This document shows, one piece after another, positions 23,248 through 35,860 of a stretch of DNA of 64,000 bases. The DNA comes from Cristatella mucedo (taxonomy: Eukaryota; Bryozoa; Phylactolaemata; Cristatellidae): NCBI GenBank assembly GCA_009760855.2, contig WPIO01000007.1, forward strand, positions 12,552,501-12,616,500. Reading direction: 5' to 3'. The notes under the pieces were generated by a model. It did no database searches. It saw only the letters and a program-made list of their open reading frames with translations, and was not told the origin of the DNA. Position numbers and translations under genes: made by a program. Every line of letters begins with the position of its first letter. The stretch's first letter is position 1.

Positions 23248-25300
23248 ATTGTACGTACCCTTCATATGCAGATTGATAATTTATCTTTCCCGCTGTATAC
23301 TTACCATTGCTTTACCGTGATTTAAAGACTATAAAAAAACCGCCGTAAAGTACTGGCGGTATATATGATGTCAGTGACTGTGACTAAAGGACTCACGGAC
23401 TGACTAACTAACAAGCCCAACTTGTTATATGGGTAGAAATTGAAAACGATAACTAAGCTCGCGGCAGAGCTGATCATCTAAATATGAAGCAAGAGAAAAA
23501 GATAACATATATACAGCGCCATTTACGCAATTCTCTCTGGTTCGCGGACGCAAGTGCTATACCCGAGTTACTGGTAATCGTTTTTGAGACTACAAGAGCG
23601 AAAATACGTGCATTGTTGCGGAATGATGAAGTACGATTATTTGAAGCTGCCATAAGTTTTCGTGAGCTCGAGACCTGCGGTGCAATTTACAGCGCCTGGA
23701 CAGAGACAAAAAGGGAATGAAATGCAAATTAATTCTATTGTATTTGTAATTAATTTAAGTTACAAACAATTCCACGATTTGGTAGGTATTTGCTTTTGCA
23801 CAAATCTACCGAAGACCGTCTGCAGTGGCACGAGGAGCAGATCGTTTCCCCATCGTGCTGGGAACAACTTCGAAGCCTCCCTTCTGGTCCGCTTCACTAG
23901 CAGTTAAGCTGTCTAGAATCGTCTTAGTCTAAGCTGTCTTCCGCTCCTAGCACAGGACTTAGAGCCTCGGCTTTAACCGACTACTTACCGGCTTACTTCG
24001 CCGAGTCTCAAGGTGCTGCCTGGACAAATGCGTGCGTTTTTCAATTCTAAATATGGCACTGGGCTGCAACCGTTACGTCAGCGACCAGAGAGCGTATTCG
24101 CTGCTCCACTTTAGGCGGTACGGCCGAGGGGTGGGAAGTTATGCCGCTAGTTCAAGCAAGTGGGAGTAACTCCGGTGAGCGATCCTCCAGTACGTCGCCA
24201 AGCTTCTTTAATTGGCTGACTGCGTGCGAAGAATTAAGCAGCGCCAGCAAACGAAGCGGTGACTTTAAAATGAGGAACGCCAGAAGGCTGTCTACCATTG
24301 AAAGGGTAGCAAAAAGATTGCACTTCATATTGACTGGCCTCAATCAGCCGCAGGAAGCTGAGAGCTGACGCTGAGCAGACGAGAATCTAGATTTGACAAA
24401 GGCCAAATCGAGTAAAAGCTCACTGGTTATAAAGGAAGAAAGGTTAGGAAGGACTAAAGCTTCGCTTTGAATTATTCACTGAAAGAGAAGAGAGTTTAAT
24501 TTGCACTCATCATTGCCATCACAATCGAGCAATTAGTGTAGGCACTATCCTTTACCGGATGCACTGCTTGAAAGAAAAAATTAGCCGGCGGGGGAGGGGG
24601 CCGGGGGGGGGGGCTGAACTGTCAGCCGCAATTATGTAGCTCTAAAAAACACATGGAATATCCCATGCCGTTGTAGTATTAGCAGAAAAGCAAGCGGGTC
24701 CCGGTGGCTGCAGGACCTACCGACGATGACCAAACAGAAGAGCTTGCTACTTGGCTGGAGAGCTTGCTACTTAGAACTAAACCTTGAACGGTATCCTATT
24801 TAAACAAACACTTGCCAGTGGCTTCCACGCCCAAGAAAATCGCAGGAGAGACAAGGTCAGCTGAATATAGGTAGAAAGTCTACAGAAAGTTCCCGAATCT
24901 AAAGCAGTGTAAATAAGGTATCGTCGCAAAAGAGATGTGGAAGAGAATTGACAGTCTGGCACTTGAACAGCAACGCCTCTGTCGTGAGCAAACTTCGAGT
25001 ACTTATTTTCCATCATCATAGAGTTCGGAAGTCACAGCCAATTGCAAGAGATAAGATCAATAACCGCCAATGCCTAATTCGCACGTAAGAGATTGCATGA
25101 TGCCGTCACCAAAGCCTAGGAGTGATATTCATCTTTTGAGCAGCCTCAAGTTTGCCGTCTTCTCTAGTGAAGTAATGGCACTGTACTTAATGCTAATTTA
25201 GCTGCGAAAATCCAATCTTAAGGAAGATTGTAACCAGGAAAGCCTTGGTAACAGACTATCGTACGCCGCATTGGGAACAGCCCAGTGTGGCGCCGATATA
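23248..25300. other. No recognisable gene
   Basis: A G-rich stretch lies at 24587-24613. Open frames 24141-24368 plus and 24152-24343 minus overlap each other and carry no domain that I recognise. Confidence 0.45.
24587..24613 (+). repeat. G-run, possible G-quadruplex
   Basis: Several runs of four or more G with one- to two-base interruptions, enough to form a quadruplex by composition. The flanks are ordinary. Confidence 0.7.
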
Positions 25301-25360
25301 GAGAAACTGGGTATTGAGAAACTGGGTATTGAGAAACTGGGTATTGAGAAACTGGGTCTT
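25301..25360. repeat. 15-bp tandem repeat, four copies
   Basis: Unit 'gagaaactgggtatt', three exact copies and a fourth with one change. On the minus strand it codes for a repeated FSIPS peptide, but the frame has no other support as a gene. Confidence 0.95.
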
Positions 25361-26960
25361 GGGGCGACCTTGAGAAGGTCAGAGTGGTCGTGCTGACCTG
25401 TATCCACTATTGACACGGTCAACTAGTTGGCATCGCATGCTTTGGCTGAGCTAGAAATGGCAAACTTTTAAGTTTCTCACATGAATAACTACTCCGACTT
25501 GGTAGAGAGGCGATTAAGCAAAGACAGAGGCAAACCTTGGCCATCGTAAAATAGTCAATCTTAGCAAAAGACGATCGAGCGAGGCTGCCGCGGTCTGCCC
25601 CGAGTCGATGCAGTTTATCTAGGTAAAGAGGCCAATGCTAGTTGGCCTCCTGACCTATCTATGCCTGGGCCACTCGGCCTGCTTATTGACGGCTGACGAT
25701 TGCTTATAAGCGGCACCGTTTTTGGCCAGCATTCCTAGACACGATCCTGAAAGGTTAACTAAAACCGAACCAGAGAGTGCCCAGCCGCTTATCGAACCAA
25801 TTTTGGCAGCGGTCTGACGAATGCTGTCACTGGCAAGCAGTAGAAGTAACCTATCCCATTGATACGTCCTAACTCAAGCAGCAGCGAGCAATTGGTCCAA
25901 TGCCAGCACCAGGCGATCTGGCTACGGATCGCTGACCATCGAATCGCATCATTGATCAGACCTAGACGGCACCGGATCTTCCTAAAAAGGGCAGATTTTA
26001 GGTTTCTTTTACAGCTCAATAGCTGAGCATGATATATTCGATTTGAAACGAAGGGCATATATCATTCTTCACGAGCGAATCCGGCTTGAAGTAGGCACAG
26101 CCGATGTAGCTGGTTTGGATGACTCGGACCTAAAGGAGCTGGATGTAGTAGAAACAGAGCGACGGCTTACACTTATGCGTGCGTGAATTAGCTGTCCAAG
26201 TGATGATACAGCCCACATAAAGAACGAGCAGTCGTTAAGGACTGAGAAGGCCTCGTCGAGAGCGAGAGCGGAGCACTTGCCCAGTTTGACGGAATCCGAA
26301 GACTTAGATTCTATCAGTGAAGAGTTATTAAGACAAAAACGCATATAGCTGTGCCTGCCGAGACGCCGAGCTGTGCGTGCCAGACTGACAAAAGTGCCCG
26401 ATCCGTTCAATAGAAAGATACTAATTGAGTACACCAGGACATTTCAATGGATCTATTCTTTCTCATAGGTTTTCAATGGGCTTCTCAGGGAAGACACTTT
26501 AACGAGTATGCCACGCTAGTGCATGAATTGAGTTGGAGCAACAACCATCAAAATACCAAACATGACAAAATACTAGATCCCCAGCCCAAAATACTAGATC
26601 CCAGTAGGCCCAAACACGACAACCGATCTGATGACTTTCGGAAAAAACGGGCAGTGACACAATTCTATGCATGATTAGATGGATGAGATGTACACGACTA
26701 GATGGATGAGATTAAATAGCATACAACTTTGCTAGTCAAGCTGTGGTCGCTCAGCGGATGCAAACCAAATTTCTTGCGCACTCTGACTTACATGGCTTGC
26801 CACGGCTCAGTTTTTCATGTAATGTTTGAGCTGCTAAGATAGTATAAGATACATGGCGTCCGGCAGCCTATGAAAATCAATGAGCTCTCTTTTTCTCTGC
26901 TGTTGGACTTCGGCGGATTTTTTTATTTTTCACTGACTCTCGACTGGGACATTCGAACTC
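25361..26960. other. No recognisable gene
   Basis: The minus-strand frames 25789-26058 and 26069-26434 are moderately long for this composition, but I recognise no family. A direct repeat 'aaaatactagatcccag' (about 26565-26605) and another on 'gactagatggatgaga' (about 26675-26711) are visible. Confidence 0.4.
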
Positions 26961-26961
26961 G

Positions 26962-27107
26962 CTTCCGCAACACATGCACACACGTGTAGTCTATCCTTCC
27001 ACAACACATGCGCACAGGCATAATGTGTCCTTCCACAGCACATGCATATATGTACAGTCTTTCCTTCCACAACACATGCACACAGGTATATAGTCTGTCC
27101 TTCCCAT
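26962..27107. repeat. Minisatellite, about 35-bp unit, four copies
   Basis: Units start with 'ccttccacaacacatgcaca' and drift after that. On the minus strand the array gives a Cys-rich repeating peptide (C-x-C-V-x-E/G-K), within the 64-codon frame 26930-27124. The frame is more likely a by-product of the repeat. Confidence 0.85.
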
Positions 27108-27515
27108 TTCCAGCGGTGCTGCAAATTCCATGTTTCGTACTTATTTTGACTGTCCTATTGTCACAATTATTTTACTTTGCCGCATAAAATAAAGGCTTTC
27201 AATCAGCAAAACATAGGAGCTTAGGCAAAAAAGCATTACTTACCTAAGCTACTGATATGATAGTGTTATACAGCGACGAGCAAAGAAATATGTCAATGAG
27301 TAAGGCTCACACCAAGTACATTGTTTTTGCTTGTCCGTAGTACCTCGGAGCACTATCAAGGGAACTGATAGAAAGCTTGCTTAGTCCACAGAAAAATATT
27401 CTAGTTGAAATGGTGCTGGAGTCGTACATCGTGTAGTAACGACATGAGTTTCTGGTATTTTGAAAATGAGAAACAAACCTCCTCAGGTAAAGCCTCAAGA
27501 GCTAAAGCCTCAAAG

Positions 27516-27582
27516 CAACGGACCGGCAACGGACCGGCAACGGACCGGCAACGGACCGGCAACGGACCGGCAACGGACCGGC
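27516..27582. repeat. 11-bp tandem repeat, six copies
   Basis: Six perfect 'caacggaccgg' units. The 11-bp period shifts frame at each unit, which argues against a coding role. Its exactness suggests recent expansion. Confidence 0.97.
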
Positions 27583-28105
27583 TGACTTTTTTCCACTAAA
27601 AAACATCTGCCGCCGGGTATAACGGCCTATTATAGGATAGGGCATTACTACAAGTTGTGAATAAAAAAACCACTTCAGCATGCATTTGCGAGCGAGGTAG
27701 CCTTTGTAACTGGGGCGAAGTCCTACGCGAATTCTGTGGTCATTTTCTCGGAGACAATTCAATTACCCGCCGCTCTCCCTCGAAGTTTCTAGTATTCACG
27801 CAAGGGTTAGGGAACTTGATGGGCAAGTCCGGCGAGTCAACTCCAAAATTTACGTTCCTACTAATAATTTAAGTGTAGTGGCATTCAGAGAAACAGAAAC
27901 GTGGAAGAGAATCAGCTTGCGGACCAATGCATCGATAGAGGGAGAGAGTCTGCAGGATTTTGTGATGGTAAGCCACTTCAAGTCACAGCGAGGATTTTAC
28001 CAATTATTTCACTTCTCCCTGCAAAAAAGTCTCCAACTGAGCCCCGCATGAGTGCGATGGAATGCAATCGATGCTTTAGTCTACTTATAAAACCACTCTT
28101 CAACC
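27583..28105. other. No recognisable gene
   Basis: Two overlapping short open frames on opposite strands (27901-28161 plus, 27978-28172 minus), neither with a recognised domain. Confidence 0.4.
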
Positions 28106-28590
28106 AGGCTAGATATATCGCCACCCTCTCTTCAAATTCAAATCGCTTAGCAAGTTTTTGAAGCAACCTCAAGTCCTAGGATACTAAGCTTTTAGTCATG
28201 CTTCTAAGACCTGAACTTACTCCCTCACTGACGTCACGACATTCCCCGACTTGACATTGACATTGGCATTGACACTTGACCTGAAATTTAAAAAGAAGCT
28301 AAAACGCACCCGTTTTCTGCGAGTTTGTTGGTTCTACTAACTTGCTCTTTGTGTATTTATGCGTGCTGATACTGTGCACGGTACCACTAATCATATTTCG
28401 GTGTTGACACTTTGCATGTTACCGTTAACTATAATGTGCATGTAGATACTGTTCTTTTTTTTTTATTACAAAAGATCCTATGATCATGCTTCCTTCATAG
28501 TATATGTAAAGTGCATACACACATACTAAGTTCTCTGACGGGGCTAAGCAAATAAATTACAGTTATTATAATATTATCATCATTATTGTG
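28106..28590 (+). mobile_element. LINE-A, old degenerate copy
   Basis: The weakly conserved coding end ('cctcaagtcctagg', 'acttactccctcactgacgtcacgacatt', 'tttaaaaagaagctaaaacgcac') is followed by a 3' UTR with 'tgcgtgctgatactgtgcacg', a worn hairpin near 28500-28550 and a TTATTAT-type tail. It carries a local 'gacattgacattggcattgaca' expansion. Confidence 0.75.
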
Positions 28591-30060
28591 TATTCTGTCC
28601 AAAAAACTTAGCGCATGGAAAGCTGTGCCTCGTGGCTACACCTTAACGCACGTCTCTCGGCCCACAAGACATTCTGCATAAAGGCACGTCTGCGGAGAAT
28701 TCCAAAAGGTCGTGACCTTTCTCTCTCTCTTAAAGCTGGTGACGTGCACCACGTTCCCAGCCAGCAGAGAGAGAGAAGCGTGATTGAACAAGCTATAGGT
28801 GAATGATGTGATTGAAATAAGTGAATGATGTGATTGAACAAGCTATAGGTGAAGAACTGTGTCGGCTACTAAACACCTCAGCGCATTTTCCCGATGCAAG
28901 CGAGCATTTGATCGAGGCGAGCGATAGAACAACGCAAACTTTGGCAAGCACCCAATTTTAAAATAGAGTAGGAGAGATGACAGCATCCGATTGCCGATAA
29001 ATAGTCTGCTCTCTTGCCAAATCGATCTAGCAGAAAGATTGCCAAAGAAATTTAATTTAGAAACTTGGATTGAAAGACTAAGTTTATTTTAATCCAATTC
29101 ATATTGCATTTAATCGTGCTTCTCTTTTTTGCACCACAGGCATCGCATCCGAGAGAAAAAAAGTGAGGCTTCGTGTCTCAGTATACGAGCATCCCACAGA
29201 ACTACATGATCCACGCTAATTTTCTCGCTGCGCGATCGTTTGAGATCTGATCCATTCATTCTCCATTGCTCAGCGTGTCTGGATGTTTCTTTAAGCGCAC
29301 TACAGAAAAATTGCACGACAGCGTAAGTTAAACGTTGATTGGCACAAATCCATCTTTGTCCTTCGACCGTGAGGATGGAGGAAGATAGAACACTGAAGAT
29401 GTAGCTGGAGTGGCCTGATGGCCCACTTCCAAAACATAGCTGCTCCAGTGCTTGGATGGCTAAAGAAACGATCGGCAGCTTATTCAATCGAACAAGACGA
29501 AGGTACTTGTCACTTGCATTCTATGGATTTATCCTATAAAATCAATGAACAGAAAAATGCTGAATCTGAGACACTGTCAAATTGTAAGCCACCGATTAAG
29601 CCAAACTCCTGCCACATCCGGCTGGGCATGCTGCCATAGCTTAAGCGAGGACACAGAAAACTGAACGTACCCTGACCCGGCTCCCTCGTGGCGATCGACT
29701 TAAACTAGCTCGAATATCCGATCTTAAAGCGGCCACAGGCCGGTAGGTGCCAAAAGAGAGTTTTGCCAAGGAACATATATTATTCTGGTAAGCTTTTGGT
29801 AAGCTATCGCTATATTCTGGTAAGCTATATTCTGGTAAGCTATCGCTGCATTCCGCATTGCAGCTGTGTGCCGAACATCCAGGTGCTGATGCTGAACGCT
29901 CCTCAAGGTAAACAGAACTGCATAAGTAAATAAGCCAATCATTCAAGGCAAGCCAAATGGACCCTCACCGGGGAGCTCATAGAAGACAACTGCAAAATAC
30001 TTCTAGGAAACACTGCTTTTTTTCGTTTATCATCGTCGGCGGTTGCACTGCATTTTTAAG
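28591..30060. other. No recognised gene; small tandem duplications
   Basis: Contains a duplicated 'gaacaagctataggtgaa' / 'tgaatgatgtgattgaa' block (about 28786-28853), a palindromic AGGTC/GACCT pair at 28705-28720 and repeats of 'tattctggtaagctat' (about 29780-29850). No domain recognised. Confidence 0.45.
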
Positions 30061-30061
30061 T

Positions 30062-30136
<75 letters not shown>

Positions 30137-30195
30137 TATATATATATATATATATATATATAATATGTATATATATATATATATAGATATATATA
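30062..30195. repeat. (AC)n then (TA)n array
   Basis: About 70 bp of AC followed by about 60 bp of TA with few interruptions. Confidence 0.98.
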
Positions 30196-30752
30196 CCTAC
30201 ATTAAAAGTACGTTATTATCTGTAGTTGCTAAATTTCAGTATGTCTGAGTAGTTTGTAATGCAGTCGCAAGTGACACGCAACAGCCATTTTGCACTATGC
30301 GACAGAGGAAAGGATCTCGTATAGACGTGCCTACGACATATGCACCTGTATATTTATGCACCTGCATGCAGTTATAGTGCCTGATTGACCACCGTGACGG
30401 CAATTCATTCTCCTTTACTGCCACGCGATGATGACTATGATGCAGGTACCCTATGGTTTTAGGGTCGAATGCCTGTGTGGTTGGCAAAGACAAACAAAGA
30501 GGAGCACACGGCCTTTTCTCAGATGACCCGACTTACCGGAGACAGTGCGTCGGTAGCCTGCCTTAAAGTCGACAGTGCGAAGGGTCACACTCAGGGACAT
30601 GATAACAGGCAAGGCCTTTTGAAAGATCTGGTTGCCCTCTGATGTCCGATGCCAAGCACCGACAGCAGAGCTGTCCAGACATGGAGGTGGCTTCGTATGG
30701 AACATAGCCCATCATGGCAGGTGCAGATTTATGGAACACACTATTTTCATTG
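30196..30752. other. No recognisable gene
   Basis: Unique-looking sequence. No motif seen. Confidence 0.4.
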
Positions 30753-30842
30753 ATGGCAGCAGCAGCATTAACAGCAAAGGCAGCAGCAGCAGCAGCAGTA
30801 GCAAAGGCAGCAGCAGCAGCACCAGCACCACCATCAACACAG
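30753..30842 (+). repeat. Interrupted (CAG)n array
   Basis: CAG units interrupted by 'cattaa' and 'aaagg'. In its three frames it reads as poly-Ser, poly-Ala or poly-Gln. A small (CTG)n run lies at about 31008-31025 on the same strand. No host ORF is supported around it. Confidence 0.9.
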
Positions 30843-31930
30843 CTCGACGATAGGAATCGTGCTTCCCTTCACTGTGCATGGAACAGACCGACCGGCTGAT
30901 GCTTGCCAGCCGCAGACACAGCCTGTATTCTGTCGCACTGATCTGGCACTTGGTGCAGCAGCTCAGCATGTCAGCCTGTCGGTCTGCAGGTGTTTATACT
31001 GCACTTTCTGCTGCTGCTGCTGCTGGGAAAAGAAACATAGTAACACGATATCCGGCTCTTTGGGTGTGCGGCCGTTGGCGGCTGACACTGACTGTGTAGG
31101 TTTCGGCCATCTGTAGGGATGAGCAAGCAAGCAATCAGTACTCTATCTAGCAGCAAATATTTAGGGCGTACTGGATACTGGGATAGCGAAGCAGCAGCCA
31201 TGCATTTGCAGCAATGGAACAGTAGCACGTTCCACGTCTAGCCCAAAATGTCGTCTTGAGGACCACCTAAAGTACCTAGTTTTTATCAGATTCAGTACTA
31301 AGAGCCAGACAGTGCACAAGTTGCCACGATTATGTGTCATTTGGCTGGACCAAGCCAAGAAGGATTTAGAGCCTAAAGCCTTTCGAGAGGATCCAGCCGT
31401 TCCTAGGAAGGCCAGGGGACATGTCAGGTAGCCAAGCTGCTCCAACATGTCCCTTTAATTCAGTACCGAGACAAAGATCGAGCTCATCGATTGGTTGCGC
31501 AGAAGCAATCAATTGCTATTGGTTCAAGTAGGGGCGCTCTCACCTCTACCTTCTCGTGTTTTATGTTATAATCTTAGAACTGTGACTTAAAGAGCCAGCA
31601 CCCAGAATAATGGGATGCAGTGTTGATCGTGCTGTCCTACACTACGTGTTCCTGCTAGCAAGTTGTGCCGTTTTTCATCGGGTGCTGATCTATGAAGTTG
31701 TATCATTCAGCCAAATGGATTGGCTTGCCCTTAGACTTTAGCCAGGCGGTAAGGTCCACGCCAAGGTCTATGTGCATTTGGCTAGTTCGAATGAAATAGA
31801 AAGGTCCAATACGGTTCGATGGATGACCTTCTTAGTCGATAGGGCAAGGTCCAGGTCGGGTTAGATTAGACCAGGGTGCAACAGTAGACTCAGAATGACT
31901 TCATTCTCTCACGCAAGCTAATCTATCAAA
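30843..31930. other. No recognisable gene
   Basis: Unique-looking. No domain-bearing frame seen. Confidence 0.4.
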
Positions 31931-31934
31931 ACTA

Positions 31935-32315
31935 CCCTTCAGTCATGCTGGGCATCGTACCACTCGCTCTTATAACTGGAGCCGCTTAGCTGTGCGTCGA
32001 ACCAACCTCAAGTTCTATGAAGATGGAGGTGCCTTTAGTTCGAGTTCTCCTAAAGCCTGAAAATCACTCTCGACTGAGGTCACCATATCTCCTGACTAGG
32101 CGGCATTTAAAAAAGAGCTAAACAAGAAATCTTTTCCTCTCAGAATTTGCTGAGTACTCTCCTCGATATGTTTACACGTGTGCTGAAACTATCTCTAACC
32201 ATGTTGACATGCTTCCTTTGTAGCATATATATATATATATATATAGCGCCTAGAAATAGACTTTGCTCTCTAGTGGCACTAAACATATGTATCACTATTA
32301 TTATTATTATAATTA
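31935..32315 (+). mobile_element. LINE-A, degenerate, with internal (TA)n
   Basis: Blocks in order: 'catgctgggcatcgtaccactcgctct', 'accaacctcaagttctatgaagatggaggtgcctttagttcg', 'ttaaaaaagagctaaa', shortened 3' UTR, a (TA)n run at about 32226-32244 just before the hairpin, and a TTATTATTATTAT tail. Confidence 0.82.
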
Positions 32316-32424
32316 CGAACACCAATATTGTCAGTGCATTTTTTTGCTGTCTATTACTACAGGTACATTACTTACCCCGTGAGAGATTAATAGTGGAGCA
32401 GAATTAATAGCAGACCAGTACAGA

Positions 32425-32583
32425 ACTTGTGAGGGCGGGAGAGAGATAGGGATGGGGAGTTTGAGAGAGTGAGAGAGGAAGGGAGGGAGAGAGACAGAGA
32501 GAGAGACAGACATACAGTCAGAGACAGCAACAGAGACAGAGGGACAGAGAGAGTCAGAGAGAGTCAGAGAGAGAGAGAGAGAG

Positions 32584-32674
<91 letters not shown>

Positions 32675-32688
32675 GAGAGACACAGTGA

Positions 32689-32736
<48 letters not shown>

Positions 32737-32757
32737 AAGAGAGAGAGAGAGACAGAG
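32425..32757. repeat. (GA)n array with GACA interruptions
   Basis: About 330 bp of purine-rich GAGA sequence, the densest part at about 32588-32665. The Arg-Glu and Ser-Leu open frames across it are artefacts. Confidence 0.97.
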
Positions 32758-34560
32758 AGCATCAGAAAAGCAGTGAGATAGAAATACCTCAAATAGTGTG
32801 ACAGGAGCATTGATAGGAACAGTGAACTAGAAGAAATAAGAGAACACTTCCCCAACAGGAGAGCAAAAACGTAGGCACATAGACCAAGAGAGGCTGGTGT
32901 GAGACTGCTGTACAACGCTGCTAGGCACTGCGGGATGTTGTTAAGTCAAGTTAAAACTCGTAGCGCCAATCTAGTGGCTGGTAAGTTCGTAGAAACATGG
33001 GAATGTAAGGCTGGACTTGGGTTTGTTCAGACTTGCTGAAGCTTGCTGCTGTGCGTTCAGATTTAATGGATCGTTGGTATCACAAGCGTAGAAAATTATG
33101 GTCCCTCGGTGAGGATCTGATTCGGCACGAATATGTGCACCTAGTCCGTGTCCGTGTTGCTATTGCTAAATAAAGGAAGGCCTGCTATTTCAGTCTCTAC
33201 ATTAACTATAGGTACTAGTGTCAAAGTTTTCCAGATATTTTTTAGCTTTGGCCCCAACATGGATGCCGCTTGGATCTTGCGTGACGCGACGTTGTCGTTT
33301 GCATAAGCTTTCATACAATAGGCTAAACATAAGACCAACCTTCCTTCAGAGCAGCAGTACTGCGAATTCGGTTACTAAAATGGCTGGTGCATTTCCCTAC
33401 ACATCAGGCCAGTGATTTCTTCTTTTGCATGGAGTTGCTTTCTGGTATACGGTTTTGCATTCTCTCTTGACCCATTTCATTATGCATGACATGGAGGTTT
33501 TGCAGTTACTGCACAACACAAGGAGGTCAAACTAAAAGGAGTGCGACCGAAGAAACCACCATGTCGCCATGCGTCCTTCGGTAATCTAATTAAGAGCGAG
33601 TCTTGCGAGTAGCTTAATCCTGCCGCGGTTAACCTCAGTCTGGCCGTCTCGAGCTGGCTATGCCAGCGCTGAATCGGAGGGAATAGCTGCTGTTTCCATT
33701 GTTATCTCCTAAAAACCATTGAGTACTTTAGTCACGACATTCGCAGCGGCTGTGCACTTCGCTATATATCAGTCGAAAAGCCGCTGCCGAATTCAAAGAT
33801 CCTCATGCAATCAATCAGAACGGCATCGCAGGACTCTTTCGTACACATAAAGCGAACGAATTGCAATACAAAAGGAGCTCCGTGGTGTCAGCGAGGCTGC
33901 GTCAGTTATGTAAACACTTGTCTACCGAGTGAATAGCAAAACGCAGCGGTGACGAGAACGTAGCCAGTTTTCTCTAGAGCTCCTTCTAAGCTGGTGGCGT
34001 GTAGAAGAGTGCTAAAATAACCGCCTGTGAAAGGCCGAACATTGGAGACCAATCGCTTGGTTTCTCATCCGGGGCCCATATGTTATCCAAATTGTCACCT
34101 CGTCGTTGCCTGTCCTTGGTGAAATTGAATAGTCTCCTTTTGGTGAATCGCGTCATTATTCATAGCTTTAACCTACAAGGCCCAAGTAATGTCTCACCTC
34201 ATTAATAGTAATAACAATAATAATAATACAGTAGATTAAAAATGCAATACAAACCTTTTCATGAACTCGATTTATCCAAGGATGAACAGTAAGCTGTTTC
34301 TTTTATCGTCCAGGGACTGCTCCGGACAGGCTATTGTAATGCGAAGGTGTAGATTGTTGACTTCCACTATTCTGATGCAAATTGGGTATTTGTTACCTCA
34401 ATATATTCTATTACTATATGATACTGCCTATTCTGATACTGCTGTAGATGTTGTCCTTCGCTGACACGTCTGCCCCACCTTTGGAAAGTTTTTCTTCTAA
34501 TTTCGCAATGATGGCAACTTTTCTTTGTGAGCGAAATTAAAGCAGTTGCTATCTGATTGC
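32758..34560. other. No recognisable gene
   Basis: Unique-looking, mixed composition. A short (AAT)n run at about 34205-34230 has no LINE-A hairpin beside it, so I do not call it an element. Confidence 0.45.
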
Positions 34561-34580
34561 GAACTGATTGGTGCATAGCC

Positions 34581-34722
34581 TGCGTGCGTGCCCACGTGTG
34601 TCTGTGCGCGTTCGCGTGTGTTCGTGTGCGTGCGTGCATATGTGTGTGCAAGCGTGTGGTGTATGTGTGCGTGTGTTGTGTGTTTGCGAGTGTTTGTTTG
34701 TGTATGTGCTTGTGTGTGCAGT
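34581..34722. repeat. Degenerate (GT)n/(GTGC)n tract
   Basis: About 140 bp of imperfect GT-rich alternating purine-pyrimidine sequence. It gives Cys-Val and Thr-His open frames on opposite strands, both artefacts. Confidence 0.9.
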
Positions 34723-35860
34723 AGGCAACTCTCCCGCGAAACAGGTGCTCAGTCCTAAATGTTTTCTTTTATTCATAGATGGACCAACACTTAGATATGT
34801 ACATAATTACATGCTGTAACTGAACAGCGACTGGACGTTTATAAGAATATCGTGACCAAACAATGGGCTTGAACTTTCGACTGAAGTTCCTGAGTCCTTT
34901 GACTATACGCTTCATCACTAAAGCATTTGCGTACATGTGTCTGTCCAGATGTTCGTATTGAATGCCATCCACTTACATAGTATTTAAACAGTTTATAACT
35001 GCCCGAATCATTGTATGACTATAAAGTGACTAACGATTAAGCGACCCTAAGACTTGTGCGTCATCTGTAAGTCGGAAGTGCATCACAAAAGCCTCATCAC
35101 CGATGTGGTTAAATCTGCTGCATGCGATTATTCATCCGATGGCAATTTCGTTGCATCGATACCAAAACACGCTTCACAAATCAGGGTTTTCCTTAACGTT
35201 AGTGGCAGCATCTCACGCGTTTACTCAGAGCTGCGAGAGCATCCGACCGTGTACGCCATGTATACAAGTATACAATGTACGCCATTTATTGGCGTTCGAT
35301 ACTTCTCAGCGACAAAGCTGCAGAGACGAACATGCCACCATTGATCGACTACTGAGCTCGAGAAGAAAAGTAACGGTCATATACATTACTTTTAAGAAAT
35401 ATCGTTAAGGTCCGGCGATTGCCTACACGCCCATTCTCTCGCGATGGCAGGCATGCTTGCATACACTGCTGAGGCTGGACAACCTCGAGGGCACGGGTCC
35501 TACCTAAAGGGCACGGACCGCCGAAGCTAAGGCTCACCTCTGCTTCAAACTCTGGTCCAGGTCAAGGGGACAGCTAGATACTTAGCTTACGTCTTTGCAT
35601 TCATGCTCTAGTCTATGTCAATGCAGATCAAGATGGGCTCGATCAAGGAACTGCCCATGGCATTCCTTGATCGAGCCTCTGATTGGCCCTTGGCCGCTGC
35701 TGCCTGGGCAAGCTAACAAACCAGCTAGCCTTCGGCTTACACCGAGTCACCAAGAATGAAAGATAAGGCGTCATACGGAGCGCATTTAGGTGACCTTTTC
35801 TGAAATAGTTGGCTCGCTTGGGCGATCGCGGCGAGACCCGAGCGACGCTTGCGGGGCTGT
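34723..35860. other. No recognised gene; strong hairpin at 35636
   Basis: Apart from the perfect 15-bp inverted repeat at 35636-35677, no feature recognised. An ATTAAA motif on the minus strand sits just beyond, at 35905-35910. Confidence 0.45.
35636..35677. repeat. Perfect 15-bp inverted repeat, 12-nt loop
   Basis: The arms 'ggctcgatcaaggaa' and 'ttccttgatcgagcc' are exact complements. The spacer is 'ctgcccatggca'. It lies about 1 kb past the Twist stop codon in the direction of Twist transcription. Confidence 0.95.

Noticed and set aside
25301-27582. CRISPR array from the nearby short tandem repeats
   Set aside because: The units are adjacent with no spacers, and the context is eukaryotic.
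30705-30900. Poly-Ala/poly-Ser protein over the CAG array
   Set aside because: The CAG array is interrupted and gives open frames on both strands. No conserved sequence flanks it.
34205-34230. (AAT)n run as another LINE-A tail
   Set aside because: No hairpin arm or 3' UTR sequence follows it on either side.
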